Source: Verrucomicrobiaceae bacterium
GTDB taxonomy: Bacteria; Verrucomicrobiota; Verrucomicrobiia; Verrucomicrobiales; Akkermansiaceae
Assembly: GCA_027484055.1 (NCBI GenBank)
Contig: JAIXQH010000058.1
Span: 1 to 64,000 of the forward strand
Reading direction: 5' to 3'
DNA length: 64,000 nucleotides
Position numbers and translations under genes: made by a program. Each line of letters begins with the position of its first letter. Position 1 is the stretch's first letter. Positions 8,590 through 18,124 of this stretch are shown in pieces. The notes under the pieces were generated by a model. It was given only the letters and a program-made list of their open reading frames with translations, did not search any database and was not told the origin of the DNA.

Positions 8590-9429
8590 ATGAAGAAACA
8601 TCTTCGCTTGATCAGTTCCGTCGCCGTTGGAGCCTTTCTCACGCTGGGCTTCGTCTCTTGCGCCTATGACCCATACTACTCGACGTCTGTGGGAGGCTCA
8701 TACAGCACGGGGTTCTATGGGGGAGCCGGTTCCACATCCCTCTTTGTCAGCACGGGGGATCCGCGCTGGGGCTATGATCCTTCCTGTTTCAGTTATTACG
8801 ACTATCAGCGTCGGTCGTATTATGACCCTTATCTCTATGGTTACTATCCAGTCGGGTTTCGCCCACCGGTGGTCTACGGCGCACCCCACCCCTATGGTTG
8901 GCGGCCGGGCAGCGGGATTTGCCGTCCTCCGAGTCGAGTGACGAATGTGACGATTTCAAACTACCGAGACCGGGAATCTGCGTACCGGAACTCAAGTTAT
9001 GGCTGGGCCAGGCAAGTGAGTCAGCCCTCAGTCAGCTATAATCGCGACACGCGTTACAACGCACCGTCTCGAAATGAGAGCTACCGAAATGACAGCTATA
9101 GAAATGACAGCTATCGCACTTATGGCACGCGCCCACAATCGAGCAATCGTGAGTCAAGCGTGCCATCGTATCGTAGTGAGTCCCGGCGCCCTGAGATACG
9201 CTCGCCATTTAGTGATCGCTCGTCATTTAGTGACCGTTCGTCCACTCGGATTCCTTCGCGTTACAACACGCCGATCAATGATATGCAAGAACGCGGTAGC
9301 CCGTCCCGGCGGGACAGTGCAGCTCGTGAAATTCCCACCATCACCCGCACGAGTCGTCCATCCAGTGGCGAGGAGAGGCCAAGCAACTCGCATGGCGGAG
9401 GAAACGGTCGGGTGCGTGGCTACCGCTGA
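8590..9429 (+). CDS. Tyr/Ser/Arg-rich lipoprotein of unknown function
   Basis: A 279-residue exported protein. The N-terminus has a basic start, a hydrophobic segment and a lipobox ending in FVSC at about residue 24, so it is probably lipid-anchored. The mature part is low complexity: Tyr/Gly/Pro-rich up to about residue 115, then Arg/Ser/Tyr-rich with short tandem repeats (YRNDS three times, SFSDRSS twice). The C-terminal half is strongly basic. Such composition suggests a disordered envelope protein that binds an acidic surface, which is an inference. It is divergent from galE with a 121-base shared upstream region. Confidence 0.75.
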   Translation: MKKHLRLISSVAVGAFLTLGFVSCAYDPYYSTSVGGSYSTGFYGGAGSTSLFVSTGDPRWGYDPSCFSYYDYQRRSYYDPYLYGYYPVGFRPPVVYGAPHPYGWRPGSGICRPPSRVTNVTISNYRDRESAYRNSSYGWARQVSQPSVSYNRDTRYNAPSRNESYRNDSYRNDSYRTYGTRPQSSNRESSVPSYRSESRRPEIRSPFSDRSSFSDRSSTRIPSRYNTPINDMQERGSPSRRDSAAREIPTITRTSRPSSGEERPSNSHGGGNGRVRGYR

Positions 9430-9432
9430 AAC

Positions 9433-10143
9433 CTAGTGGGTCTCGCGTTTTTCCCGATCTTGGCGGAGTTCTTCTAGGGTGACGCGTGGTCGGAGTCGCC
9501 AACGCCCCATGAGCCAGCCTGCCATTCCACCGCCCAAATGGCAGGCGTGGCCCATTTGAAAGATGTTTCCCATCCCGTGGTTTGCAAAGCCTCGCCCGAG
9601 TTTTGAGAACCACGGAAGGCCAAGCGACGGATCGATGAGCGACAGAATGAGTGCCGAGACGAGTAAGCCGATCCCAAGATTTTTCCCAGAGACGGGGATC
9701 GGCATCATTCGCGACTGAGGTGAGAGGGTCGTAAGAAGTAATAATAAACTCATTCCACCTCCCGAGAGGCCGACTAGAATTCCGCCGCGTGCGCCGAGAA
9801 TGAGGTGGCAGACTCCACCAGCCAGGATGCCGAGGACCATGGCTTGAGTCATCGTTTTATGACCCATCATCCATTCGATTCTGGAGCCGATTGCTAAGAT
9901 GAAAAACGAGTTCGTCGCGACATGCCACCAGCCGCCATGGAGCAAGCCGTAGGTGAAAAGCTGCCAAACTTTTCCTGCGAAGATGCCTTCAAGTGCCAGT
10001 CCGAAGGTCTGATACCATCCGGGGCGGAGAATGGCTTGCATGCCGATGATCCCCAAAATCCAAAGCCAACAACCCTTAGCCGCCAAGATCTCCCTCAGCT
10101 GTTGTGGGAGATGAAAAGAAGGTCCACCGGTATAGCTCATCAC
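9433..10143 (-). CDS. Rhomboid-family intramembrane serine protease
   Basis: A 236-residue polytopic protein with a rhomboid active site: the Asn of HVATN in helix 2, the catalytic Ser in GLSGG (Ser127), and the catalytic His in GHACHLGGG (His202) in the last core helix. These proteases cleave membrane-spanning substrates within the bilayer; the substrate is unknown. A second ATG three bases downstream is equally possible as start. It lies 27 bases downstream of nuoC on the same strand and may be read from the nuoBC transcript. Confidence 0.88.
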   Translation of the reverse strand: MMSYTGGPSFHLPQQLREILAAKGCWLWILGIIGMQAILRPGWYQTFGLALEGIFAGKVWQLFTYGLLHGGWWHVATNSFFILAIGSRIEWMMGHKTMTQAMVLGILAGGVCHLILGARGGILVGLSGGGMSLLLLLTTLSPQSRMMPIPVSGKNLGIGLLVSALILSLIDPSLGLPWFSKLGRGFANHGMGNIFQMGHACHLGGGMAGWLMGRWRLRPRVTLEELRQDREKRETH

Positions 10144-10170
10144 GGTGGGAGGATGCGGCTGAGAAATGAA

Positions 10171-10740
10171 TCACTCCACGACTTGAGCACGCGGCTCGCG
10201 GCGGGCGACGTCTCCCGAGCCACCGCTGGTCACGAAGGGGCCGCCTTCGAGAGGTGCCACACCGGTGAAGGCCACGTCCGGCATATCGGTCGGGCGGCCA
10301 GCGAGCGGGAAATCTTTCCGCAGTGGGAAAAATGGATAGCCCTCCCACATGAGAATGCGTCTGAGATCCGGATGTCCTTCGAAGGGGATGCCCATCATAT
10401 CCCAGACCTCGCGCTCATGCCAGCCTGCACCCATCCAGAGATCGGTAACCGTCGGTGCCTTTTCTTCCTCACTCACCTTCGCCTTGATGCGGAGGTGCTT
10501 GGAGTCGTCTAAAGTCGCGAGCTCATAAACCATCTCAAATCGTGGCTCTTCGCCGAAGTGATCGAGGCTCGAAATATCCAGCAGCATCTCGTAAGCCAGC
10601 TCCTTGTGGCAATGGGCGAGAACGTCGTGTAAGGATGAGAGTTCGACGCGGATCGTGTGCTCGCCCCGAAATTCGAGGGTTTCCCAGATTTTTGCTCCGA
10701 AAACTTCTTGGAGCGTTGTGACATCGGCTGCTGCGGACAT
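10171..10740 (-). CDS. nuoC: NADH-quinone oxidoreductase subunit C
   Basis: A 189-residue subunit of complex I (30-kDa type). The signature is clear: LRIKAKV, then WMGAGWHEREVWDMMGI and FEGHPDLRRILMWEGYPFFP with LRKDFPL. It forms part of the peripheral arm that passes electrons toward quinone, in contact with NuoB and NuoD. It lies 23 bases downstream of nuoB. No nuoD follows; a rhomboid gene is next, so the complex I genes are split in this genome. Confidence 0.95.
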   Translation of the reverse strand: MSAAADVTTLQEVFGAKIWETLEFRGEHTIRVELSSLHDVLAHCHKELAYEMLLDISSLDHFGEEPRFEMVYELATLDDSKHLRIKAKVSEEEKAPTVTDLWMGAGWHEREVWDMMGIPFEGHPDLRRILMWEGYPFFPLRKDFPLAGRPTDMPDVAFTGVAPLEGGPFVTSGGSGDVARREPRAQVVE

Positions 10741-10763
10741 GGATGAAGTTGTGTGAAATGGAG

Positions 10764-11300
10764 TTAGGCAACTTCGTCGATGAAGGTGCGCTTTTGGTCG
10801 AGCGTGGAATGCTCACTTTCGATTTTTGTTTGCAGCTTCATGAGCCCCTCGATCAGCGCCTCAGGGCGTGGAGGGCAGCCGGAAATGTAAACGTCCACCG
10901 GGATGAGTTTGTCGATCCCTTGCAGGACCGCATAGCTGCGATACATGCCGCCGCTTGATGCACAAGCCCCCATGGCGATGCACCACTTCGGCTCTGGCAT
11001 CTGATCCCAGATGCGCTTCACGGCAAGAGCCATTTTGTAAGTCACTGTGCCGGAAACGATTAGCACATCGCTCTGGCGTGGGGAAAATCGCATCACTTCC
11101 ATGCCGAAGCGGGAAATATCAAAACGGCTGGAGGCCGTGGCCATCAGTTCGATCGCGCAGCATGCCAGGCCCATCGGCATCGGCCATAGGGAATTCTTCC
11201 GCATCCAGTTAATAGCGGCATCGACACGAGTGATGATGACGTTGCCTTCGATTTTCGAATCGTAGGCAGTATCGAGAGTGTTGGTGGAAGGGCTGACCAT
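10764..11300 (-). CDS. nuoB: NADH-quinone oxidoreductase subunit B
   Basis: A 178-residue subunit carrying the N2 4Fe-4S cluster of complex I. The ligand cysteines are visible in the tandem CC of GLACCAIEL, in [14 protein letters not shown] and in ISGCPPRPE. It hands electrons from the Fe-S chain to quinone at the membrane interface. The ATG at 11300 gives the expected length and begins just before the conserved domain; the frame continues open upstream without family resemblance. No nuoA lies upstream, where a divergent unrelated gene begins 177 bases away. Confidence 0.95.
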   Translation of the reverse strand: MVSPSTNTLDTAYDSKIEGNVIITRVDAAINWMRKNSLWPMPMGLACCAIELMATASSRFDISRFGMEVMRFSPRQSDVLIVSGTVTYKMALAVKRIWDQMPEPKWCIAMGACASSGGMYRSYAVLQGIDKLIPVDVYISGCPPRPEALIEGLMKLQTKIESEHSTLDQKRTFIDEVA

Positions 11301-11477
11301 AATTGCGCTGCGGTTGCGAAGACAGTGCGACTGGAATCGCCAGCTCTCAAGGCGATTGTGAAATTTTTCACAAAGTCCGGCTGACAGCACGCACGTGATC
11401 GAGATGGGTGACGATTTTGTCAAATAACACGCCTCGCGCCACAGAAGCGGCCCTCCACCATCCTCGCCATCAGAACC

Positions 11478-13190
11478 ATGGAGCTCTTCCTCATTGATGC
11501 CATCGGCCCATTTTTTAAGGGCTATGAGTTGCAGCGAGTCAATTGGTCGAAAATCCCCTTCACCCATCTCGCCACTGCTGATGAGGCGCGCTGGCTCCAA
11601 ATCGAGCAGGATCTAAGGCGATTCGCCGCCGCCGTGGCGGCTCAGGGTTACAATGCCGTTACCTTGGACGATCTGGCCCACCTCGCTCCGCACCCGCTGC
11701 ATGAGCCGGAAATTGCCTCACAAATCGCCGTTTTTCGGGAGAAATTCCACCGATTTTTCGACATTCTCCATGATGAATTTGGGCTGAAAATCTACCTCAC
11801 CACCGACGTCTTGCCGATGACCCCCGGCATCTCGGCGCGTCTCGGGAACGATGCCGCTGCCCTCGAAGCCTACTACCAAAGCCTCGTCTGCGGCGTGCTT
11901 GATGATTTCCCCCAACTCGCCGGGCTGATCCTCCGCATCGGCGAGAGTGATGGAAATGATGTAAATGACCCCATCCGCACGCAGCTCCATTTACGCAACG
12001 CCCCGGAAACCAACCGGTTGCTGCGGCGTTTGCTTCCAGAGTTCGAGCGCCGCCAGCGGCACTTGATTCTGCGCACGTGGACAGTCGGGGCCTACCGGAT
12101 TGGGGATTTGATTTGGCACAAAGACACGCTCGCCGCGACGGTCGAGGGGCTGAATTCCCCGCAGTTCATGGTTTCCATGAAACACGGCGAGAGTGATTTT
12201 TTCCGCTACCTGCCGCTGAACCGAGCGTTTTTCCGGATACCGCACCAGAAGATCATCGAGATGCAGGCCCGCCGCGAGTATGAGGGGGCAGGGGAGTATC
12301 CGTCCTACATCGGCCGTGATTGTGAGCGCTTCGCCCGCGAGTTGGCCGGGGCGGAGAATATGGTGGGATTATCCGTTTGGTGCCAGACAGGTGGCTGGCA
12401 TCGCTTTCGCCGACTCGCCTACTTGGAGCCGGGAAATCGCGACCTTTGGATCCGTCTGAACACGGCCGCCGTCATTGGGATTTTTAAAGAGGGGAAATCG
12501 GTAGAAACGCTCGTCGTCGAGCAATTCGGGGTCACTCACGCGCCCGGGGTTCTCGAATTTCTCCGCCATGCGGATGCGTTGATTCACGAGTTGCTTTACA
12601 TCGAGGAATTCGCCCGGCTGAAGCTGTTTTTCCGCCGTGTCCGGGTGCCGCCGATTTTGCACGTCTATTGGGATTCCATTTTTATCAATCGGGGACTGCG
12701 TAAGATCATCGCCCACTTCGTCACCGATCCAGAACGTGCCCTGCGGGGAGGGGAGGCGGCATTGGCACGCTTTCCGCGGATGATCGAGCTGGCTGAGCAG
12801 GCGAGCTTACCGGTGGATGACATCGAGCACATGCGGGATGTTTTCACCCTGATTTCACTCGCCCGGCGCTACTACTTTCTGCCTTACGACGAGGTGCTCA
12901 CCGCGCAAATCCGCGCTGCGAAAAAGGCCTACAAATCCCGCTGGCCACGCGAGATCCGGCAGCGCTACCGGGTGAAAATCTCCTTCGAACCCTTCAAGCT
13001 CAAGCGCCGCACGCTCGCTTGGGCGGTCGGCTTAGTGGTTCGGAAAAAGCGCGGCTACCGCCTGCTCGACCACTTTTTCACGCTGAGCTTGCTTAGCTTC
13101 GGGTATCGGATTTTCCGCGCGCGGGCCCCGCAATCCCTCCCGGAATTTATGCGGAAATCCGCCATGGGAGTGGATGTGCTCTTCAAATGA
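11478..13190 (+). CDS. Protein of unknown function, possibly a TIM-barrel glycosidase-like protein
   Basis: A 570-residue cytosolic-looking protein without a signal peptide. The first half shows alternating strand and helix blocks such as [34 protein letters not shown] and [16 protein letters not shown], which look like beta/alpha barrel strands. The IGESDG block recalls family GH67/GH115 alpha-glucuronidases, but the resemblance is weak and the catalytic acids cannot be assigned. The second half is helical and basic, with a hydrophobic stretch near the C-terminus. It is divergent from nuoB and convergent with serS. The function is not established. Confidence 0.7.
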   Translation: MELFLIDAIGPFFKGYELQRVNWSKIPFTHLATADEARWLQIEQDLRRFAAAVAAQGYNAVTLDDLAHLAPHPLHEPEIASQIAVFREKFHRFFDILHDEFGLKIYLTTDVLPMTPGISARLGNDAAALEAYYQSLVCGVLDDFPQLAGLILRIGESDGNDVNDPIRTQLHLRNAPETNRLLRRLLPEFERRQRHLILRTWTVGAYRIGDLIWHKDTLAATVEGLNSPQFMVSMKHGESDFFRYLPLNRAFFRIPHQKIIEMQARREYEGAGEYPSYIGRDCERFARELAGAENMVGLSVWCQTGGWHRFRRLAYLEPGNRDLWIRLNTAAVIGIFKEGKSVETLVVEQFGVTHAPGVLEFLRHADALIHELLYIEEFARLKLFFRRVRVPPILHVYWDSIFINRGLRKIIAHFVTDPERALRGGEAALARFPRMIELAEQASLPVDDIEHMRDVFTLISLARRYYFLPYDEVLTAQIRAAKKAYKSRWPREIRQRYRVKISFEPFKLKRRTLAWAVGLVVRKKRGYRLLDHFFTLSLLSFGYRIFRARAPQSLPEFMRKSAMGVDVLFK

Positions 13191-13200
13191 GCGGCGCGGC

Positions 13201-14481
13201 TTAGGAAATCTCGGCTGCGCCAAAATACGGCACCAAGGCCGCAGGCAGGCGGATTGAGCCGTCCGCTTGTTGGTATTGTTCCAGCAGTGCCACGTAGAGA
13301 CGCGGCAGAGCGGTCCCTGAGCCATTGAGCGTGAATGGGAAACGATTTTTCCCCTCCGCATCCTTGAAGCGAAGTCGCATGCGCCGTGCTTGATAGTCGC
13401 CGAAGCAGGAGCAGCTGGAAACTTCCAAATATTTCCCATGACCGGGTGCCCAGACCTCGATGTCGTAGGTCTTCGCGGAGGAGAAACCGATGTCGCCCGT
13501 GCATAGCTCGATGGTCCGGTAGTGCAGGCCCAGTTTTTGTAAAATCGACTCGGCATCTGCCGTGAGTTTCTCCAGCACCTCGAATCCGAGATCCGGGTGG
13601 ACGATCTGCACCAGCTCGACTTTGTCGAATTGATGCATCCGGATGATGCCCTTGTTATCCCGTCCGGCGGACCCGGCTTCCCGGCGGAAACAAGGCGTGT
13701 AGGCCACCATTTTCACGGGTAGTTCGGATTCGCTCAGCAAGCTGTCTCGGTAAAGATTCGTCACGGGCACCTCGGCGGTCGGGGCGAGGAAGAGGCTGTT
13801 GATCCCGTTCTCATCCGCATCCGTGCCGTACATGTCATCCTCGAATTTCGGCAGCTGGCCCGTGCCTTCCATGCACTCACGCTTCACCAAATGCGGCACA
13901 TTGACCTCCTCGTAGCCATTGGCCGTTTGGGTATCCAGCAGGAAATTGATCAAGGCCCGCTCGAGACGCGCCCCTTTCCCCCGGTAAACCACGAAGCCGG
14001 AGCCCGCCGTGCGCACTCCGTCGTCCCAATTGATCAGCCCGTGCTTGAGCGACAGTTCCACGTGGTCCTTTGGCTCGACTAAATCCGGCTTCTGGCCCCA
14101 CTCGCGGACGACTGGGTTGGCCGTTTCATCCTCGCCTACCGGGCAGGCCTCGTGGGTGAGATTCGGGATATTGAGCAGCAGCTCGTTCTGGCGGGCGGTG
14201 GAGATTTCCGATTCGGCATCCAGCGCGGAGATTTGATCGTTGATCGCCCGGACTTCGGCCTCGATGGCTGAGGTGTCTTGCCCCTGTGCTTTTAGCTGGC
14301 CGATCTGTTTGGAAATCGTCTTCCGCGACGCTTGCAGTTGTTGCTTGGAAGTTTCCGCCGCACGCCGGGACTCGTCACAGGCGAGCACTTCTTCGACGAG
14401 TTTCCAGTGATCGCCGCCCCTGGATTTGAGGCGATCTTGAACGGCGGTGGGGTTCTCCCGAATGACGCGGATGTCTAGCAT
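13201..14481 (-). CDS. serS: Seryl-tRNA synthetase
   Basis: A 426-residue class II synthetase that charges tRNA-Ser. The N-terminal about 110 residues form the tRNA-binding helical hairpin. The core shows motif 2 (TPCFRREAGSAGRDNKGIIR), the TAEVPVTN segment, and motif 3 (NGSGTALPR). The usual SNCxDFQARR block reads SSCSCFGDYQARR. The ATG at 14481 starts the usual MLDIR; a TTG 13 codons upstream is less likely. No Shine-Dalgarno is seen. Confidence 0.96.
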   Translation of the reverse strand: MLDIRVIRENPTAVQDRLKSRGGDHWKLVEEVLACDESRRAAETSKQQLQASRKTISKQIGQLKAQGQDTSAIEAEVRAINDQISALDAESEISTARQNELLLNIPNLTHEACPVGEDETANPVVREWGQKPDLVEPKDHVELSLKHGLINWDDGVRTAGSGFVVYRGKGARLERALINFLLDTQTANGYEEVNVPHLVKRECMEGTGQLPKFEDDMYGTDADENGINSLFLAPTAEVPVTNLYRDSLLSESELPVKMVAYTPCFRREAGSAGRDNKGIIRMHQFDKVELVQIVHPDLGFEVLEKLTADAESILQKLGLHYRTIELCTGDIGFSSAKTYDIEVWAPGHGKYLEVSSCSCFGDYQARRMRLRFKDAEGKNRFPFTLNGSGTALPRLYVALLEQYQQADGSIRLPAALVPYFGAAEIS

Positions 14482-14599
14482 GGCGCGGCGACTGTCACGG
14501 GCGATCGGGTCTGGAATCAACGTGAAACTGCATCGGCTAGGTGACGAAATGCGAAAAATCCGCCCACGAGCAAGGTGGCGCTAGGCCAGAAACGGGTGT

Positions 14600-15439
14600 A
14601 TGAAATCCCGCATGACCGATTTGTCCTATCTTTCCTGCGCCTTGGTGACCGGTGCATCCTCCGGCTTAGGCGCCGAGTTCGCCCTCCAGCTTGCACCGCG
14701 TGTTGGGAAACTGGTGCTCGTGGCTCGCCGCGAAAGCTTGCTCCACCAGCTTGCCGACCGCATCCGCGAGGCATTTCCCAAGGTGGCCGTGGCCGTTTAT
14801 GCCCTCGACCTCAGCGATCCACTGGAACGGCAAACCCTCGCTGCCGCACTCTTTAAGACGGGTTACTGTCCGGACCTCCTCGTCAACAACGCTGGGCTCG
14901 GAGATTATGGTGAATTCGCCAATTCGGATTGGGAAAAAATTGAGCAAATGCTCCAAGTGAATGTCACCGCCCTGACGCATCTCACCCACCTGCTGGTGCC
15001 GGAAATGATCCGCCGGGGAGGCGGTGCGATTATCAATGTCAGCTCACTCGCCAGCCTCATCCCCATCCCGGATTTTGCCGTGTATGCCGCGACGAAGGCT
15101 TACGTGACCAGTTTCTCCGAGGCCCTGCGAATCGAACTCCGGGAGCACCACATTCCCGTGCTCGCCGTCTGCCCGGGCCCCGTTCGCACCGAGTTCGGTG
15201 AAGTCGCACGGCGTGGGGCGCACTCGCGGGAAATGCCTTCGAAAAAAGCGCTCTACGTGCCGAAAGAGCAAGTGGTTGCTGAGGCCTTAGCCGCGCTGGA
15301 TCGCAAAGTCGCACGCGTCTATCCGGGTTTGCAAATCGCCGTGGCGGCGGTGGTTTTATCCGCTTTGCCGCTGGTCCTACTCAGATTTGCGATGGGTTTC
15401 CGTCCTCGCCGGAAGGCTGAATCAGCGGCCATCCACTAA
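14600..15439 (+). CDS. Short-chain dehydrogenase/reductase with a C-terminal membrane segment
   Basis: A 279-residue classical SDR: TGASSGLG cofactor loop near residue 17, NNAG near 96, catalytic Ser in NVSSLAS and the YAATK Tyr-Lys pair. The pattern is that of the DltE/YqjQ-like branch acting on acyl or carbonyl substrates with NAD(P)H. A hydrophobic stretch near residues 240-260 followed by basic residues suggests membrane attachment. A second ATG at codon 5 is an alternative start. It is divergent from serS, and its 3' end overlaps the convergent phosphoesterase gene by 18 bases. Confidence 0.88.
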   Translation: MKSRMTDLSYLSCALVTGASSGLGAEFALQLAPRVGKLVLVARRESLLHQLADRIREAFPKVAVAVYALDLSDPLERQTLAAALFKTGYCPDLLVNNAGLGDYGEFANSDWEKIEQMLQVNVTALTHLTHLLVPEMIRRGGGAIINVSSLASLIPIPDFAVYAATKAYVTSFSEALRIELREHHIPVLAVCPGPVRTEFGEVARRGAHSREMPSKKALYVPKEQVVAEALAALDRKVARVYPGLQIAVAAVVLSALPLVLLRFAMGFRPRRKAESAAIH

Positions 15440-16144
15440 GCGCTCGGCGAGCATCTCAGGGAGACCGGCAGCGAGGATTTTTTGCTGAGTTTTCACAATG
15501 TCGTACTCCACTCGGCGGAAGACGATCATCTGGGATTCCATGTCCAGAATTGCATAACTCGCCCGCCAATCCCCATCGCGCGGCTGGCCGACGGAGCCGA
15601 CGTTAATGAAATACTTGGAGCCGTCTTCGATGGCGATCGACTCCGCAGGCACTTCCTGCACCCTGCTATTTTTCACGTAAACTCGCGGCACATGGGTGTG
15701 GCCATGGAAGCAGAGCTGGGTGAACTGGTAGGCGAAATTTGACATCGCATCGAAGCGATTGGTCACATAGTTCCAGCTGGTCGGCTGGTCGAGCGTGCTG
15801 TGGACCACGGTGAAATCGGACACCTGGCGGACCATTCGCAGGCGGTTCAGCCAGACGCGTTGCTCGCCGCTAAGTTGTTGACGCGTCCACTCAAGCGCAG
15901 CGGCGGCGACGGGGTTCATGGTGTCCAGCGAGTGCATCCCGGAGGCATCCTCGTCGTGATTTCCCTTCACCGTCGGGCAGTTCATCGCCCGGACGATTTC
16001 CAGACAAGCGGCGGGATCTGCGTTGTAACCGACGATGTCGCCCATGCAGACGTAGTCGGTCACGCCCTGTTGGGAAGCGTCCGCGAGGACGGCCTCGAGA
16101 GCTTCTAGATTGGCATGTATGTCACCGAAAAGTGCGATCCGCAT
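15422..16144 (-). CDS. Calcineurin-like metallophosphoesterase (YfcE/MJ0936 type)
   Basis: A 240-residue metallophosphoesterase with the complete set of metal-binding motifs: GDIHAN at the start, MGDIVGY, GNHD and the C-terminal GHTH, plus NVGSVGQPRDGD, which is typical of this small subgroup. It likely hydrolyses phosphomonoesters or phosphodiesters with a di-metal centre in the cytosol; the natural substrate is unknown. The ATG at 16144 (MRIALFGD) is the natural start, with 16 more open codons upstream. It overlaps the end of the convergent SDR gene. Confidence 0.9.
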   Translation of the reverse strand: MRIALFGDIHANLEALEAVLADASQQGVTDYVCMGDIVGYNADPAACLEIVRAMNCPTVKGNHDEDASGMHSLDTMNPVAAAALEWTRQQLSGEQRVWLNRLRMVRQVSDFTVVHSTLDQPTSWNYVTNRFDAMSNFAYQFTQLCFHGHTHVPRVYVKNSRVQEVPAESIAIEDGSKYFINVGSVGQPRDGDWRASYAILDMESQMIVFRRVEYDIVKTQQKILAAGLPEMLAERLVDGR

Positions 16145-16215
16145 GGAGTCAGTAAGGAAAGGAGAGGCGCGATTCTGTCCCCCGAGACCCATCTGTCCAG
16201 AGGAAACCCGATCCG

Positions 16216-17193
16216 CTAGTTACGAAACCATTCATCGGCATCGGGACGGCTCTGCAAGGGCTTGTTAAAAATGCTCTTCTCCTGCGGGATCGCGAGGGTC
16301 CGCTCCAAGGATTCCAAGGCACTCGCCACTCCGTAAATCGGGAAAAGTTCGCGCGTCCGAAGCCAGTAGCGGCAGAGATTTTCGTAGGCGCTTTGGGCCG
16401 TACCAAAGAACTCCACTGCCCGCGCCGCGCTGTCTAGGGCTGGGTTTTCATGCGCTTCTAGGACCAGCAACAACAGTAAAACCGTGGGCGCGCGGTTCTC
16501 CTTACTCGCGTAAAGTTCCCGGCCCAGCGCCAGAGCCTCTCGCTCTTTCCCCGTCACCCGGGCCAGCGAGATGAACTCGGCACGGCGCACATACGGCAGG
16601 GCATTCCCCGTCGCGGCGGAGCGTCGATAGGCGGCGGCAGCGGCCAGAAAGGTCTCGTCCGGATTCCGAAAGGCGGGAAATAAATTCGTATCAGAAAGCA
16701 GAAACCCCAAATTTCTCAACAAGCTCCAGTCCGTGGGATTATTTTTGATCCCGCGCTCCAGAAAAGCCCGCCCACGCAGCACCGAAGCACGCCAAGCCTC
16801 CCGACGGCGCAGCGGCGGCAAGGTGGATTGATTCAAATAATATGAGGACGCATTGTATGCCGCATGAGACGTTCCAGCCTCCCAGTAGTAGCGGGTTTTC
16901 GGCGCGAGATCGACGATGGTGTCGAAGGTATCCGCCACGTCGTCCCAGCGCTGTGCTTCAAAAAAACCAAAGGCCCGCAAGTTCAGAAACGTCGCCACCA
17001 GCGTCCGCAAGCCACCGAGTGCCACGGCGGAACTCGTCTGACCGATCTTGTCGCGAGTCCCAATTTCCAGCGCCTGCGGGATTAAATGCGCCGCCTGTAG
17101 CTCGCCGCGCAGCCCGGCTTCAAACGGCAGTCGCAAGCCGCCGAAGACGAAGATCGCCCCGACTAGGATTCCGTTGCGCTGCCAATTTTTCAC
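16216..17193 (-). CDS. TPR-like protein downstream of an ABC exporter
   Basis: A 325-residue protein with one N-terminal hydrophobic segment (ILVGAIFVFGGLRL) followed by helical, Ala/Leu/Arg-rich sequence resembling degenerate tetratricopeptide repeats, so it is probably membrane-anchored and facing the periplasm. A GTG start at 17193 is chosen: AAGGAG precedes it and the preceding permease gene stops 4 bases before it. It ends the operon ATPase - permease - this gene, which suggests a role linked to the exporter. I do not recognise the family. Confidence 0.72.
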   Translation of the reverse strand: MKNWQRNGILVGAIFVFGGLRLPFEAGLRGELQAAHLIPQALEIGTRDKIGQTSSAVALGGLRTLVATFLNLRAFGFFEAQRWDDVADTFDTIVDLAPKTRYYWEAGTSHAAYNASSYYLNQSTLPPLRRREAWRASVLRGRAFLERGIKNNPTDWSLLRNLGFLLSDTNLFPAFRNPDETFLAAAAAYRRSAATGNALPYVRRAEFISLARVTGKEREALALGRELYASKENRAPTVLLLLLVLEAHENPALDSAARAVEFFGTAQSAYENLCRYWLRTRELFPIYGVASALESLERTLAIPQEKSIFNKPLQSRPDADEWFRN

Positions 17194-17197
17194 GACC

Positions 17198-18124
17198 TTA
17201 GAACTCCTTTTTCGCGAACAAGAACCACGAAGCACCCGTGAAAAAAATCGCGTAATACAGCCCGATGGCCGACAGCTTCGCCAAAGCCACCATCGGCAAT
17301 GCCTGCCCCTCGATCACCGCGTCGATCACATTGAAATTCTGGAAATCCGGCAGCACCAGCGACATCACCAAGCCCGCCCCACGCACCAGCATGCCTTGGC
17401 CTGCTTCACCCGCTTGCAAGTAGGCGTCCCGGGCATCCGCTTGGAAGTGGCCGATGAAATAGATCAAAAAGCTGATGATCGTGGTGAACAGCGTGCTCGT
17501 CGAGAAGGTGGAAATCAACAGCGCTAGCGACGCCATGATCGACGCCCGCAGGAAGACCGCCCACACCGCGCCTTGCAGCGACCAGCTCGGCCCGTGCAGT
17601 GCGGTATCGGCACGCAGTTCGGCGATGGCTTCCGCCGGCCAGCCGCGTGCTTGCGCCATCGCCATTTGCTGGTCCAGCACCATCCCAGCCCGCAGGTGAA
17701 GCACCACCGTCATCAGTATATCCATCAGCGCCAGAGAGACAAAAACCAGCAGCAGCACTCCCAGTAGCTTGCCCGCGAGGTAGTCGAGCCGCGGCACCGG
17801 TTTGGCCAAAATGGTGTAAAGCGTGCGGTCCTCCACGTCCTTCGGCAGCAGCAAGGCTGTCGCCACGATCGAGAGCACCACAGAAAATAGGGTCATCGTT
17901 CCCAGCGACCAGCTTTTGATCGACCGCAGCACATTGATCCCCACCGACTCCGGTCCCTCGTGCTGCGGTAGGTCGAAAAAGTTACTCGCTATCGCGATCA
18001 CCGCGAACACGGCGAGGAAATAGAACACCTTCATCCGCACCAACTGGGTGAAGGCATGCAGCGCGATCACCCAGATCCGGCCGAAGTGAGAGCCCTGAGG
18101 TTTGTTAAGTTGGATTCCAGTCAT
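17198..18124 (-). CDS. ABC-2 type transporter permease
   Basis: A 308-residue membrane protein with about six hydrophobic segments in the ABC-2 pattern (first segment VFYFLAVFAVIAIA, a block near DRTLYTILAKPVPRLDYLAGK). That block is typical of NosY/GldF-like permeases whose substrate is often unknown. Its ATG overlaps the stop of the ATPase gene (ATGA), so the two are translationally coupled and form one transporter. Confidence 0.88.
   Translation of the reverse strand: MTGIQLNKPQGSHFGRIWVIALHAFTQLVRMKVFYFLAVFAVIAIASNFFDLPQHEGPESVGINVLRSIKSWSLGTMTLFSVVLSIVATALLLPKDVEDRTLYTILAKPVPRLDYLAGKLLGVLLLVFVSLALMDILMTVVLHLRAGMVLDQQMAMAQARGWPAEAIAELRADTALHGPSWSLQGAVWAVFLRASIMASLALLISTFSTSTLFTTIISFLIYFIGHFQADARDAYLQAGEAGQGMLVRGAGLVMSLVLPDFQNFNVIDAVIEGQALPMVALAKLSAIGLYYAIFFTGASWFLFAKKEF

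Noticed and set aside
8469-8642. N-terminal extension of galE by 58 codons
   Set aside because: It overlaps the divergent lipoprotein gene; the ATG at 8468 has a ribosome-binding site and starts the domain.
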